From the NCBI RefSeq assembly GCF_028583425.1, contig NC_072792.1, positions 155,130,676 to 155,194,675 of the forward strand: a stretch of DNA of 64,000 bases, read 5' to 3'. Numbering within the stretch: the stretch's first letter is position 1; each line of letters opens with the position of its first letter. Position numbers and translations under genes: made by a program. Below are positions 11,929 to 22,429 of this stretch, in pieces. This stretch comes from Eublepharis macularius (lineage: Eukaryota; Chordata; Lepidosauria; Squamata; Eublepharidae). The notes below the pieces were generated by a model. The model was not told the origin of the DNA, did not search any database, and worked only from the letters and a program-made list of their open reading frames with translations.

Positions 11929-12028
11929 CAACATAGTCAACTGTGTCAAATGCTACTGAAAGATCTAACAAAACCAGCAGCACCAACCCACCTCAATTCA
12001 GGTGTCTACAAATATCGTCTGAGAGGGC
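11929..12028 (-). mobile_element. Second L2-like fragment (duplicate module)
   Basis: Positions 11935-12018 repeat 11408-11495 (shared run gaaagatctaacaaaaccag, then gcagcaccaacc), with differences. The same part of the LINE therefore occurs twice in the same orientation. Either a rearrangement occurred during insertion or two fragments landed side by side. Confidence 0.65.
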
Positions 12029-12112
12029 TATTAACCAAGGCTGATCCTGCTTAGCTTCTGAAATGTGACGAGATCAGGCTCACCTGGGCTATCAAGGTCA
12101 GGGTAAAAACAG
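12029..12112 (-). mobile_element. 5S-rRNA-derived SINE, 5S head (interrupted)
   Basis: Contains taaccaaggctgatcctgc then gagatcaggctcacctgggc, the reverse complement of the 5S-like head. It is the other half of the SINE at 9930-10035. Confidence 0.75.
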
Positions 12113-12429
12113 CTTAAAAGATGAAATCCTCTAAGTTCAAAGACTGGGTAAAAGATACATTTTGCCTGGCACCTAAAGGAAAATAAGGTAGGAGCCAGGT
12201 GAGCCTAAAAGTGGAAGGCATTCCACAGGTGAGGAGCCACCACCAAAAGAGCCATGTCTCTGGTTGCTGCCTACCTCACCTCTGCACACAGAGGCACAGA
12301 GAGCAGGATTGGAGATGCAGATGTTAACTAATGGGCTGGATGTAATAAATCAATTGATCAAATGATTGATCGAAAGATACAACTTGTGTGAGGCTGCATT
12401 CGGAAGTACCTGCAAACAGTTAAGACAAT
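12113..12429. other. Intergenic, no feature recognised
   Basis: No exon, RNA gene or clear repeat seen. The phrases gaggagccaccacc and cattccacagg around 12220-12260 may be L2-like LINE relics. Confidence 0.4.
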
Positions 12430-12675
12430 CGGTTTGTTTATTTATTTAGAATATTTTAATGCCACCTCTTCCAAGTCCCACTTGAGGTGGCTTACAATGA
12501 AAAACCCACAGTCTAAAATGGTTTTCCTTCTGTAGAGTGAGTTTCTCCCCAGCTCTCTTTGCTTCATGTACAGCCTCCCGATCCAATGCTGATTGCTTCT
12601 TAATCATGTTAATCATTGGCATCCATTCTTCCGATTGACTGCCCATCTTTTTTCCCCAAGCACTCTCCATTTGTA
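12430..12675 (-). mobile_element. LINE-like 3' tail with an unassigned upstream ORF
   Basis: On the minus strand a 3' tail at 12430-12530 reads ttgtaagccacctcaagtgg and ends in attctaaataaataaac. Just upstream (12540-12670) is an open frame starting MESAWGKKMGSQ, with the charged stretch KKQSALDREAVHEAKRAGEK. I do not recognise this peptide. It may belong to the retroelement that owns the tail or be a fragment of a retro-copied host mRNA. Confidence 0.45.
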
Positions 12676-13011
12676 TCTATTTATTCATTGCTTTATTTTT
12701 AAATGTTTTGACACATTTTACACAGGTTTTTTTTAACACTAGGAAAACTGCTCTGAGGCATAAGGGGGAATCATTCATTATTGATTACTGAGCAATCTAC
12801 TACAACAAGTTTTTGGGGAGGGAAGGGCGGTATGTGTGCCTAGAATGCAGACAGTGGCTTTCCACTTCAAGCTTGCCATTTGGGATATGTGTCTCTACAC
12901 ACAGTAAGCCACCTATTACGTTTGTGGCTGAAGTGAAAGTTGAACTAGCACTTCTGCTGGAAAGTAACACTCTTAACTTCTGTATTATACCAACTGCATG
13001 TGAAAGGCTGA
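12676..13011. other. Intergenic, no feature recognised
   Basis: A/T-rich DNA without a gene or recognisable repeat. Confidence 0.4.
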
Positions 13012-13203
13012 GAGGGAAGGCAGCATGGCATAGCCCAGTCTTGTCAGATCTTGGAAGCTAAGCAGGGTTGGTACTTGGATGGGGGACCACCAAGGAAGAC
13101 TCTGCAGAGGAAGGCAACGGTAAACCACATTTGCCTCTAACTTGACTTAAACACACTTTGTGGCAGTTGCCATAAGTCAATTGCAACATGATGGCACATA
13201 CAT
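13012..13203 (+). mobile_element. 5S-rRNA-derived SINE
   Basis: The head has ggaagctaagcagggttgg and acttggatgggggaccacc, which are the internal-promoter region of a 5S rRNA gene. The SINE body follows, with aaggcaacggtaaaccac, and the 3' end gccataagtcaattgcaac. The 5S part is incomplete and diverged, so this is not a 5S gene. Confidence 0.85.
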
Positions 13204-14479
13204 CCCTATGTGAAGGGCTAGGATTTCCTTCCCTTACCTAAAGACATACTTATCTGATATAATATCCTATTTATTTGAAACATTTACTTACTCAACATAA
13301 ATCAACCAAAATCCTGAAAGAATAGAAAAGTTTTCAACAGGCATTAAAACTAAAATGTCTAGGCACCCCAATAAGAGAAGAGAGTTTCACAATCAAGATG
13401 CCGCTACAAAAAGAAAAAAGAAAAAAAAGTTTTCTTCTGCCCACTTGGTCTCTGAGAGGGGGGAGGAGGAAGAAGATCCACAGCCAAAGAAGCTAAACCA
13501 GGTGCTCACAGATCTTTCCCACCTTTCCCCAACAACTTTCTAAGACCTCTGAAAAATTGAGCATGGAAATACAGGGCTGTATCCTACTTTGTGCTGAAGG
13601 AACCAATGGCTCTTCCTCCAAGGAAAGAGAGATTTAATTTGGAGGAAGGGTTCAAACTTTATTTAATGGAATGATAGGATACTGGCAATTTTCCATCCTT
13701 TTCTTTCCTAGAACATAGTCTAGGTGTCACTCACCAACATCTTGTGTATGGAGCATCCTTGTTTTGTTTTTTAATAACATTCAATTTATATACCGCCCTT
13801 CAGGACAACTTAATGCCATACCGAGAGTGGTTTACAAAGCCACTACATCAAACTGTCTCTCATTGTTTATGAGATACCGCCATTCTGATCCCTTTGTCAT
13901 CCTCAGCAAATGTTGCAGCATCATGAGCCACAGGTCAAGAGTAGTTAACTTCTTCATATTCTTACGATGCTACAGGCTCATCCTGTTTCACACATTATCA
14001 TCAGTGTGGATCTAAACCTTGAGCTACATCCTGGACCAGTGTCAGGAGTTTGATAAAGGAGCTGCAACAGGAACAACAAGACTTGGAGCAGCAGATTTAT
14101 TTGACTCTGCCACTTCAAGACGAAGTTGCAATGCACTTGACTCATTCTCTAGATAGACCGTTCTATCTAAGAAAATCCACAGATGCTTCAACAACTTAAT
14201 TTTGAGAAGACTACTCGGTGTTATATAAGTGCTGCTCCATCTTGTCACTGTGTTCTTTTGCAGTTTCAGGTCAATGAGACCCAAGGGTTTTTTTTCTTTT
14301 TACTAAGAGCAGAACTGAGTGCTATGTTTGAAGTGACTTAGTAATTCTCGTCATGTTGTTCATCAGCTGAGATGCTCAGCTCCAGTGTAGGTCCTGCACA
14401 GCTAACACTGTCATATTCTGGTTTCTAGATGCCTGCATTCCATACATTACCTGTTGATTCTCAAAAGCCCACACCTCGG
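13204..14479. other. Intergenic; SINE tail only
   Basis: At 13785-13845 there is an inverted tRNA-SINE 3' end (atataccgcccttcagg). Otherwise no supported feature. Confidence 0.45.
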
Positions 14480-14560
14480 AATTCTAGCTGATCTTTAAGG
14501 TGCTATTGGACCCAAATCTTACTCTTCGACTACAATCCAACATAGCTACCTACTTGAAAC
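14480..14560 (-). repeat. Dispersed repeat of unassigned class, inverted
   Basis: Contains tctttaaggtgctattggac and cttactcttcgactacaatc, the reverse complement of the phrases at 40.5 kb. Confidence 0.55.
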
Positions 14561-14614
14561 TGTTTACATACTTGTCACTTAGTCAGTTTACCCCTATTCT
14601 TCTGCTCTGTTTTC

Positions 14615-14922
14615 AGACTCTGCACCCCGTGGCGCAGAGTGGTAAGCTGTAGTACTGCAGTCCAAGCTTTGCTCATGACCTGAGTTCGATCCCAGCGGAA
14701 GCTGGGTTCAGGTAGCCGGCTCAAGGTTGACTCAGCCTTCCATCCTTTCAAGGTCAGTAAAATGAGTACCCAGTTTCCTGGGGGTAAAGTGTAGATGACT
14801 GGGGAAGGCAATGGCAAACCACCCTGTAAAAAGTCTGCCAAGAAAACATTGTGATGTGACGTCCCCCCATGAGTCAGTAATGACTCGGTGCTTGCACAGG
14901 GGACTACCTTTACCTATAGCAT
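14615..14922 (+). mobile_element. Sauria SINE
   Basis: The tRNA-like head (gtggcgcagagtggtaagc, B-box gagttcgatccc) is followed by the Sauria SINE core (agccggctcaaggttgactc, gtaaaatgagtacccag) and the 3' tail (gtaatgactcggtgcttgca). The tail resembles that of Bov-B-type LINEs. Full-length or nearly so. Confidence 0.85.
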
Positions 14923-14967
14923 AGCGGTGTGTTTTCCCAAAATGTGTTTTATCTTAAGTATTGAGAA

Positions 14968-15180
14968 CTAGTTTGGTGTAGTGGTTAAGAGCACGGGACT
15001 CTAATCTGGAGAACCAGGTTTGATTCCTCACTCCTTCACTTGAAGCCAGCTGAGTGACCTTGGGTCAGCCCCACTCACCTCACAGGGTGTTTTGTTGTGG
15101 GGATAATAATAGCATTCTTTGTAATCTGAGTGGGTGTTAAGTCATCCTGAAGGGTGATATATAAATCGAATGTTATTAAT
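14968..15180 (+). mobile_element. tRNA-derived SINE, near full length
   Basis: Head gtttggtgtagtggttaaga; B-box ggtttgattcc; body cacagggtgttttgttgtgg; tail gatatataaatcgaatgtta followed by a TTA-rich stretch. A rather well-preserved copy. Confidence 0.85.
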
Positions 15181-15396
15181 GTTATTATTGAATTCTGGAA
15201 TTCCTGTTCAAGAAGCATTAACCCTCAGAATAGTAACCCCAAAGTCATAAATAATGTTTTCAGTCATACTCTAACCATTAAAAAAAACTACCAAAATGAA
15301 AAAGTGTCTCAAGTCACCAGATTTGTTACCTCCAGCATGGAGGTATATTCCTATATACCCCTCAAAACATGAGATTATCAATAATGTAAGCAGTGT

Positions 15397-15600
15397 TCTC
15401 TGATATGGTTAGCCGGGTTAGCCCGATCTGGTCAGATCTAAGAAGCTAAGCAGAGTTGACACTGGTTAGTACTTGGATGGGAGACCACCATGTAAGTCCA
15501 GGGTTGCTATGCGTAGGCAGGCAATGGCAAATCACCTCTGAACATCTCTTGCCTTGAAAACCCTACAGGGATTGGCTATGACTTGAACAGCATTTTCCTC
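15397..15600 (+). mobile_element. 5S-rRNA-derived SINE
   Basis: 5S-like head with agaagctaagcagagttgac and gtacttggatgggagacca; body caggcaatggcaaatcacc; 3' end gattggctatgacttgaac. Both 5S internal promoter blocks remain recognisable. Confidence 0.85.
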
Positions 15601-16539
15601 CATCATCAAGATAAACATAAATTCTAATAAAGGATGCTGCGTTGTAAAACACAATCTGTAAAGCTCTTAACACCTGCAAGTGAGTAAAGAAATCCACGTA
15701 GCTGACTCTTGCTGTGCTGTTTCTCCACTGTTCTGGAAACAAAAGGCTTTCCTTGCCGTTTGTGGGCAAAAACCCACCAATAATCAAAGTCAGTGTTGAG
15801 GTCCGAGGCACAGAGCAATCAGGTCAAAAGGAATAATCTGTTTCCCTAGGCCCACCCTGCCTGTACTGAAATGCTCATCCTTGATGAGAAACATCTGTTT
15901 GTGTTGTCACATAACAAATCTAGGACATGCATGCACCACAGGCTTGACATTTCACAGAAATTCTCCGCAGAATGGCCTTGGCACCATATTGGTGTGAAGG
16001 TCACCACCAGCTACCTAAGCAACACTTTCCTCTTCTGAGCTGGGATAGAGTTTACAGCTCTGAAAGAAAAATAAGTGTAGTGGCAGAAATCTCCATAAAT
16101 TGCTTTAGGTCCTCGTAACCTGCTGACTTCATTCTCCTCCTTTCCTTTCCCGTTAATGGTTCCTGTTTTAATTGCCACTAGTTCGGTGGCATATTTTTAA
16201 AGCGATCTTACAGTAATCTAATGTAACACAGGCAAACTACTGACCTTATTGCCATGCAGAACATTCATTCACTCTGCCAGAAATTTCATAGACTGTACTT
16301 GCAGTGAGTCATGGCTTTGCGTAAATGAGACATCTGTAAAAACCTTTCATAAACAGTAAATCCATGATAAATATTTATCTCAGAAAGATGTCCCAATAGT
16401 ATGGCTCCTTATAAGGACTCTCCTCTCCCGTTGAGGGGAGAAAAACTCACATCTGCACAAGCCTATGGGCAATCCTGAGTGGGTTTTTTGCTGACTAATT
16501 TCCCTATATCTGTAGGTACAGATTATGCTGCAGTTTTGC
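15601..16539. other. Intergenic, no feature recognised
   Basis: Unique-looking sequence. I found no coding exon, RNA gene or clear repeat. Confidence 0.45.
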
Positions 16540-16775
16540 GCAACTGAAGTGCAGGGACTCTAATCTGGAGAAACAGGTTTGATTCCCCACTCCTCCACTT
16601 GAAGCCAGCTGGGTGATCTTGGGTCAGTCACAGCTTCTAGGAGCTCTCTCAGCCCCTCCTACCTCACAGGGTGTTTTGTTGTGGGGATAATAATGACATA
16701 CTTTGTAAACTGCTCTGAGTGGGCATTAAGTTGTCCTGAAGGGCAGTATATAAATCGAATGTTGTTGTTGTTGGC
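16540..16775 (+). mobile_element. tRNA-derived SINE, 5'-truncated
   Basis: Joins the family at gggactctaatctggag, keeps the B-box (ggtttgattcc), the body and the 3' end (tataaatcgaatg followed by a short GTT tail). The A-box is lost. Confidence 0.8.
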
Positions 16776-16784
16776 CATACATTA

Positions 16785-16975
16785 GACAGAGCTGCCTACC
16801 TCCCAGTGGGGCCTGGCGATATTCCAGAATCACAACTGGTCTCCACAAAGTGGCTGCTTTGGAAAGTGGACTTTATGGCATTATACCCAACTGAGGTCCC
16901 TCCCCCTCAACTCCACCCTCCACAGGCTCCACCCCTAAATCTCCATGTCTCCTAACTCCGAGCTGGCAAACCCTC
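16785..16975 (-). mobile_element. GGTTGCCAG-family MITE, inverted copy
   Basis: Contains ctaactccgagctggcaaacc at its right border and, inverted, the family phrases for the 21.8 and 47.6 kb copies. The left border is indistinct. Confidence 0.45.
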
Positions 16976-16976
16976 G

Positions 16977-17040
16977 CATAAGAACATAAGAAGAGGCTTC
17001 TGGATCAGGCCAGCAGTCCAGCATCCTGTTCACCCCAGCC
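16977..17040 (+). repeat. Dispersed repeat fragment
   Basis: Contains cataagaacataagaagagg then ggatcaggccagcagtccag. A related fragment lies at 33.1 kb. Class unknown. Confidence 0.5.
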
Positions 17041-17599
17041 ACTTCTGTGCAAATGCAGATGTGCACATCCTGGCATGCAACTAAGTTTGCATTGGCTACG
17101 TTCATGCAAACCGGCTGCCGCCCATGGAGACAAAGGCGTCCTCACACCTAGTGCTTCAATGTACCATTGAGATGCTCTCATGCTTCATTGCACAACCTCT
17201 GAATATTTTTAACAGGAGACGGGGGGAAATGAAATATAGTTTGCAGCATATATCACATTTCAGAACTATTCTAGTCTCATGTGTGAAACTACCCTTTCGG
17301 ATCGTATCTTCTTCTCCATGTGCTTCCAAGAAAGCCACTGACAATAACGGCACTAATTCACAGTCACAAATTCAAAATCTTTTATGAATAATAAATTCAG
17401 CTCAGAGCAACAGGTTGTACATAGAAGACTTTGGGTTCATGGTTGTGACTGAGCATACCTGGCATTTGATGTCTGAATTACTTTTGAGCATGGAGAGGTT
17501 GAGGCAAATGCACAAATATATACAACTTCCTTAACCCCTCTCAATCTAGCCGAAGATTTAGATCTATATTGTGGGCATTTTCCAGCCACATTTAATCAA
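17041..17599. other. Intergenic, no feature recognised
   Basis: No exon, RNA gene or clear repeat seen. Confidence 0.4.
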
Positions 17600-17646
17600 A
17601 CTTTTGTTTGTTTGTTTGTTTGTTTGTGTTTGTTTGTTTGTTTGTT
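17600..17646. repeat. (GTTT)n microsatellite
   Basis: About eleven GTTT units with one imperfect unit in the middle. Confidence 0.9.
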
Positions 17647-17689
17647 ACCTTGTTACCCTGACTTTTTTCTCTGAGGGGAACTAAAGCAG

Positions 17690-17965
17690 CTGATGTCATT
17701 CTCCTCTGTTTTATCTTAACAACAATCCTATGAGGTAAATTAGGCTGAGAATGTGTGACTGGGCCAAGTGGCAAAATGCTAGTGTGCACCCCTTATTCCG
17801 CCCCCTCTTTCCTCCTGTCAGTCTTTGAGGCACCAGCAGAAAGTGCGGGGGGGCGGAATCACCCTGGACCACTACTTACCCAGCAAGCTTCTATGGCTGA
17901 GTGGGGATTTGAAAGTGGGTCCTAGAGATCCTAGCCTGACACGCTAACCACTACACCACGCTGGA
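17690..17965 (-). mobile_element. tRNA-derived SINE, inverted, interrupted
   Basis: On the minus strand the head (plus strand: gctaaccactacaccacg) and the body (aacaatcctatgaggtaa) flank about 100 bp of foreign DNA at roughly 17772-17872. That insert has short inverted ends (attccgccccc / gggggcggaat) and may be a tiny MITE. The B-box is at about 17905-17915. Confidence 0.65.
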
Positions 17966-18136
17966 TTTCTTTGCCAGGAACAGTTATATTTTTCTGGCTC
18001 TGGCTCTCATAAAACTCTATCCTTATCATAACCCTAGTTTTGCCTTGTTAAAATGTGTTATTGTGAATGGCTAGAGATTCCTGCCCCGGGATCCACAGAA
18101 GTTAGGTCTCTGATTAGTGGGTGCATCTTATGTCTA

Positions 18137-18426
18137 GGGCTGCCAGGTCCCATGGTCGGGGTGAAGGATCCCCCACTCCCAACCTCTGCCCCCGCCACCA
18201 CTTACCTGACCAACGAGGAGAAAAGGCCAGGGAGGCAAAAACCCTCCTGGGCCATCATGTGGCAGGAGTGCTGCTACTGGATGTAATGACATACGTTTTG
18301 GAAGTCACATCATTGCACATGTATGGAGCTCACGTACGTAAAGCACATGCACGAGAATATTGTCAAGATGATCGCAAGGTCCCCACTCCCTACTCCTGCC
18401 AGGAGCATAAGGAGACCTGGCAATCC
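18137..18426. mobile_element. hAT-type MITE
   Basis: Inverted ends gggctgccaggtc / gacctggcaatcc are flanked by tatgtcta at the left and tatgccta at the right, an 8-bp duplication with one mismatch. An 8-bp duplication is the hAT signature. No coding capacity. Confidence 0.65.
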
Positions 18427-18939
18427 TATGCCTAGAGCATATGTATACACTTGCTCAAATATATTTTGTACAGTAGGGGTGCTCTTCTAGAATAAATGAA
18501 TGCAGCAACCAACAAACAAAGCAGAGCATTCACCAATGGAGAATGGTGTTAGGTCTTCTTGGGCCATGATCTTACAGATGAGGATAGGAATGTTGCAAAC
18601 ATGTCTTTGGGCTCTTTCCCCACAACCTTTGTGAACCCTTTTGGTTGCTGGTTGCTAGTGGGTTTTTTGTGCCATTTCAGACAGAACCCGTTTGGTTGAT
18701 AATGGATTTTTTTTTTGCCTTTTCAAATAAAGTCGTTTGTATCCTCTTTATAAAGTGGGGTTGGGCTTTTTTAAAAACAAACAAACCCTGTTTCCCCTGC
18801 TTTCAGGTTTTCAGTTCATTTCCCATTTGCTGCAGGGTACTGTTTGAAATGTTCATAAAGCTTCCGACAACGCCACTGTTATATTTTCTGGCCTAATTCC
18901 ACCCCATTCTTTTTTGGAATATATATAGATGAGCTTTTT
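18427..18939. other. Intergenic, no feature recognised
   Basis: Unique-looking DNA left of the palindrome at 18940. Contains the phrase actgtttgaaatg, which recurs at about 19250. Confidence 0.4.
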
Positions 18940-19155
18940 AGCATTATAGTTTTGTAACCACAGGTATAGCTGGTTCTCTGAATTCCCAACTTTCATTTTA
19001 TTAAATAAAGTAACTCTCCAGCCCCTTCTTTTGTGAAGATATTCCTTTTCCCTTATATCTCCACACAGAAAAGGGCTAGAGAGTTATTTTATTTTAAAAA
19101 ATGGAAGCTGGGGATTCAGAGAACTTGCTACACTTATCATTACAATGTTGTAGCA
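18940..19155. repeat. Imperfect long palindrome (hairpin)
   Basis: The left arm, about 18940-19031, matches the reverse complement of the right arm, about 19069-19155, over some 85 bp. Shared blocks are gttctctgaat, cccaac/cccagc, aaataaa.taactctc and agccc. A ~38-bp loop separates them. It is probably a foldback element; the outer borders are not clear. Confidence 0.6.
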
Positions 19156-20407
19156 CTATTTCTGTGCTAATTTTTGTTTTTTATGCAAAAGCCCTGGTCG
19201 CCCAGGACAGGGGGGTGGTATCCACTTCCTGTGCTAGAAAAATGTGGCACTGTTTGAAATGGCTACAGTAATTCACATACAGTTTTTAAAGGGATGTAAA
19301 AGTTCTTTGAAACCACCACCTTTACATCTCTTTACATGAAGTTGGGGCAGCAATAGATAACAACTAGGATAAAATGGAAATGTGAAATGTTTTCATCTGA
19401 GAAATCTTAGGTGATATGAACTGTTCTTTGGATCCTAGACATGTCCAGTATTCAAATGCCCTTGTAAAGAGATCTGTAAAAATATATCAAGTTTTCTACA
19501 GAGCATGTTCTTTGAACACCTGGATATTTTTTCTCATTGTATTTCCAGGGGGTCCTCCTTATTGCTTTCCTATTTCTTAATTTGCGGAAGAATATTTCAG
19601 AGCCCTGAGACAAGATTTCTGGTGGTTTTGAGAGAAGGAAGAGAACAAAGAGACAAATAAACCCCTACTTGCTAATCACATTGAATCTCCTTCCAAAACC
19701 AAGAAGCCCAACTTCTTGAATGGTGATGAAAAGTCCAATTGCGCTGTTCCATTTGTCCCACGCACCATTATCATTAAATACTTAGGAACTGTGATGCATT
19801 TCCGACCACCTCAAGATTTATTGTATTCAGCCGTTATGTTCTGCTGCGTTCCAAAAGAATCAATAAAGATATAGCTTCACAAAATAAAACACTGAAAATG
19901 ACAGATTTATAGTATTTCCCCTCTCTCCTCATGGTCCCGTTTATGTAATATGTTTTGCCCTTTTGCAACCATAAAGGATACCCTACCGTGCAAGTACTAA
20001 CCTGAAAAACATAAAACAAGTTTAATGTTTGCTTTTATGTCTTTTGGAGTTAAAGACTGGTCTTTCTGAGACCCATTCTTCCATGATGGGTAAAATGATT
20101 GCTCGTTTGAATTGTAACTTGTGACTGAAAGACTCTTTACCCCTATTTTGTTCCTGAAATACGAAGGCTTTTATGAAAAAAAAAACAGAAAAGTTGTGAA
20201 ACGTCAGCACTTCTACATTTGTGGTTTATAAGAACTAGCTCCAGATTAGCTTCTATGACACTTCTAGTGTACCAAATGCTTCATAAATCTTACACCGGCA
20301 TTCCCATGATCACTCCATGGCGGTTATGAGAAAAGGATAGCTCGTAATTTTATATGTTTAAAGATCTCTTCTCTCCTTCTGCACCATAAAGCCTTTTAAA
20401 AGAACTT
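19156..20407. other. Intergenic, no feature recognised
   Basis: Mostly unique, A/T-rich sequence. Open frames are short and show no familiar motif. Confidence 0.4.
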
Positions 20408-20490
20408 TTGGTTAAACATAATAAACATAATAAAAAACACAACAACAAATTAAACATAATAAACATAATAAAAACACAACAACAAATTAA
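20408..20490. repeat. Two-copy tandem repeat
   Basis: A unit of about 38 bp (ttaaacataataaacataat, then aaaacacaacaacaaa) occurs twice in a row with one base of length difference. Confidence 0.8.
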
Positions 20491-20519
20491 AACAATTGTT
20501 ACCAAATCAGCAATTTTAA

Positions 20520-21020
20520 AAATTTTATTTTTATTTATTTGATTTCTAGCCTGCACTCCAGCAAGTGGGCTCAAGGCAAGTTACAGCAGAATATATTAAA
20601 AAACAGAGAATAAATAACATTTAAAACACAATAAAATCAGATTGTCAACAACATAAGTTCCAGTTCCCAAGGTAGGAGCCATTCCAATACAATCAATACA
20701 TAGTTAAAGGAAGCTGTTGACCTTGACCTATACATGAGTCGGAGCATAAGCAATTTAACGCAGATTCCTTCTAATTCTTAGATGGTTTTAACATAGACAC
20801 CAGATGCTTTTGACAAGAGAAGGAGTTCCATAACTAGAGACGACTCTTATGGCCAACAATCTAAGACGGGACACTCAGGAAATGGCCTCTAATATAGACC
20901 TTAACTAATGAGCAGGTTCAGAAGGAAACAAGTAGATGATACCCAATCCCACACTGTTTTGGGCTTTATAGGTCAATGCCAGCACTTCAAACTGTGCCAA
21001 GAAACAAACTAGAAGCTCTT
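20520..21020 (-). mobile_element. L2-like LINE 3' fragment
   Basis: Reverse-complement L2-like tail (tttgatttctagcctgc, gggctcaaggcaagttacag) followed by the 3' region also seen at 10.1-10.7 kb (gggctttataggtcaatgcc). No readable protein remains, so the copy is old. Confidence 0.6.
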
Positions 21021-21059
21021 TCAATAAACTCAAATTAGAGCAAAACATAGGCAACAAAG

Positions 21060-21130
21060 AGCTACAATGGCTGCCAATTTGCTTCCAGGACTAATTCAAA
21101 GTGCTGGTTATTAGCTTGGATGTTCTAAAC
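21060..21130 (+). mobile_element. L2-like LINE coding fragment, opposite orientation
   Basis: Plus-strand reading gives QWLPICFQ then FKVLVISLDVLN, related to the C-terminal HWLPVEF.IRFKVLVLTYKALN of L2-like elements. It faces the fragment to its left. Confidence 0.5.
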
Positions 21131-21365
21131 AGACGAGGGCCATTTCCACGCTCTTATAGGAGTGGCCCACTCTTGGAATGCTGGTCCATGGAAAGTGCAA
21201 TCCAGAAAAGGCGGTGAAAAAATAGAAGCCAAACAGCCCACAACTGTTTGGAAAATGGAGATATCTGGATTCCTGGGGAAAAGCTGTCAATGTTCAGTGA
21301 GTGGGTCATCCCTATAAGGGCAGGTGGAAATGGCCTAGGAGCAGTGTACTGAAATGACTGTGTGC

Positions 21366-21734
21366 CAGGGTTGCCAGATGGGGTCCAGAACAATACTGTA
21401 CCTGGGGAGGGGGCTGCAGCACTAACGCTTTTCTAACATTCTTGTGCACGCACACAGCCAGTGCAATAATATCACTACAGGACGTGGCGTCACCTCACTG
21501 ACCCACTTTTAAGCACCTCAGCTGGCTAGCTGGCCACTCCTGGGTGGCACCATGCAGCCGCAGGAGGCAGGTTGGATGCCTGGGCTGCTAGCCACTCCTG
21601 CCAGCTCAGGTTCCCAGGCTGGGCAATGGTGGAGAGGGAGGGGTCAGGAGTCTGGTATTTGGGGAATGTTTTCCCTGGACAGTCCTCCAAAATACTGGAT
21701 TGTCCAAGTGAATACCAGACACCTGGCAGCCCTA
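21366..21734. mobile_element. hAT-type MITE with perfect 8-bp duplication
   Basis: Begins cagggttgccag and ends ctggcagccta-type (ctggcagccc then ta), giving matched CAGGG/TAGGG ends. It is flanked on both sides by ctgtgtgc (21358-21365 and 21735-21742). Interior G/C-rich, non-coding. Confidence 0.8.
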
Positions 21735-21783
21735 CTGTGTGCTCCCATATGAGCCTTCTAGCCAACTGAGGGCAGTCAGGTAT

Positions 21784-21992
21784 GGTTGCCAAATCCAGGA
21801 TGGGATGATCATGGAGATTTTGGGATGGAGTGTAGGGAAAGCAGAATCTGGGGAGAGAAGAGACTTCAGCAGGAGGTAATGTCATAGAGTCCACCCCCCA
21901 CAGCAGCCATCTTCTTCAGGACTACTGTAGTCTCGAGATCAGTTTTATTTCCAGGATATCTCTAGGCCTCACCTGGAGGCTTGCAACCCTAT
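21784..21992 (+). mobile_element. GGTTGCCAG-family MITE
   Basis: Starts ggttgccaaatccagg and ends ggaggcttgcaaccc. The middle has tgtcatagagtcc and tctcgagatcagtt, a layout common in squamate genomes as I recall. Non-coding. Confidence 0.6.
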
Positions 21993-22421
21993 CTGAGGTG
22001 AGCTAGGAGGCTAAGACAGACAGGCCTCTTCCACTGTGCTTCATAGACTCTGGAACAGCCTGTCACCACCATTTGCGAGGCACTGCCTATTGAGATTATG
22101 ATACTGGGTAGGAATGCCCACAAACATTGCCTGCTGCCAACAAATTCAGTAACTGAGCATACTTTGTTCAAAAGCTCCAATCATCTGCAAGCTGAAACTC
22201 AGATTTGTTTGGTTCACTACTAGTCAGAGCTATATGTGCCCATGCAGTACCTGTGTTGGTGGAGTTTCATTTCCTTGCCACATTGGCTGTTTTCACAGCA
22301 CGACAGCACTAGCAAGATTATTTATGCCCCAATAGGGCCATAGCCATCATACCAAGTGCAGCTCCTAATTCCCAGCCAGTCCCAGTATGGTACTGGGAGG
22401 GACTGCATTCGGTATGATTAT
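21993..22421. other. Intergenic, no feature recognised
   Basis: No supported exon, RNA gene or repeat. Confidence 0.4.
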
Positions 22422-22429
22422 CTCCTAGG

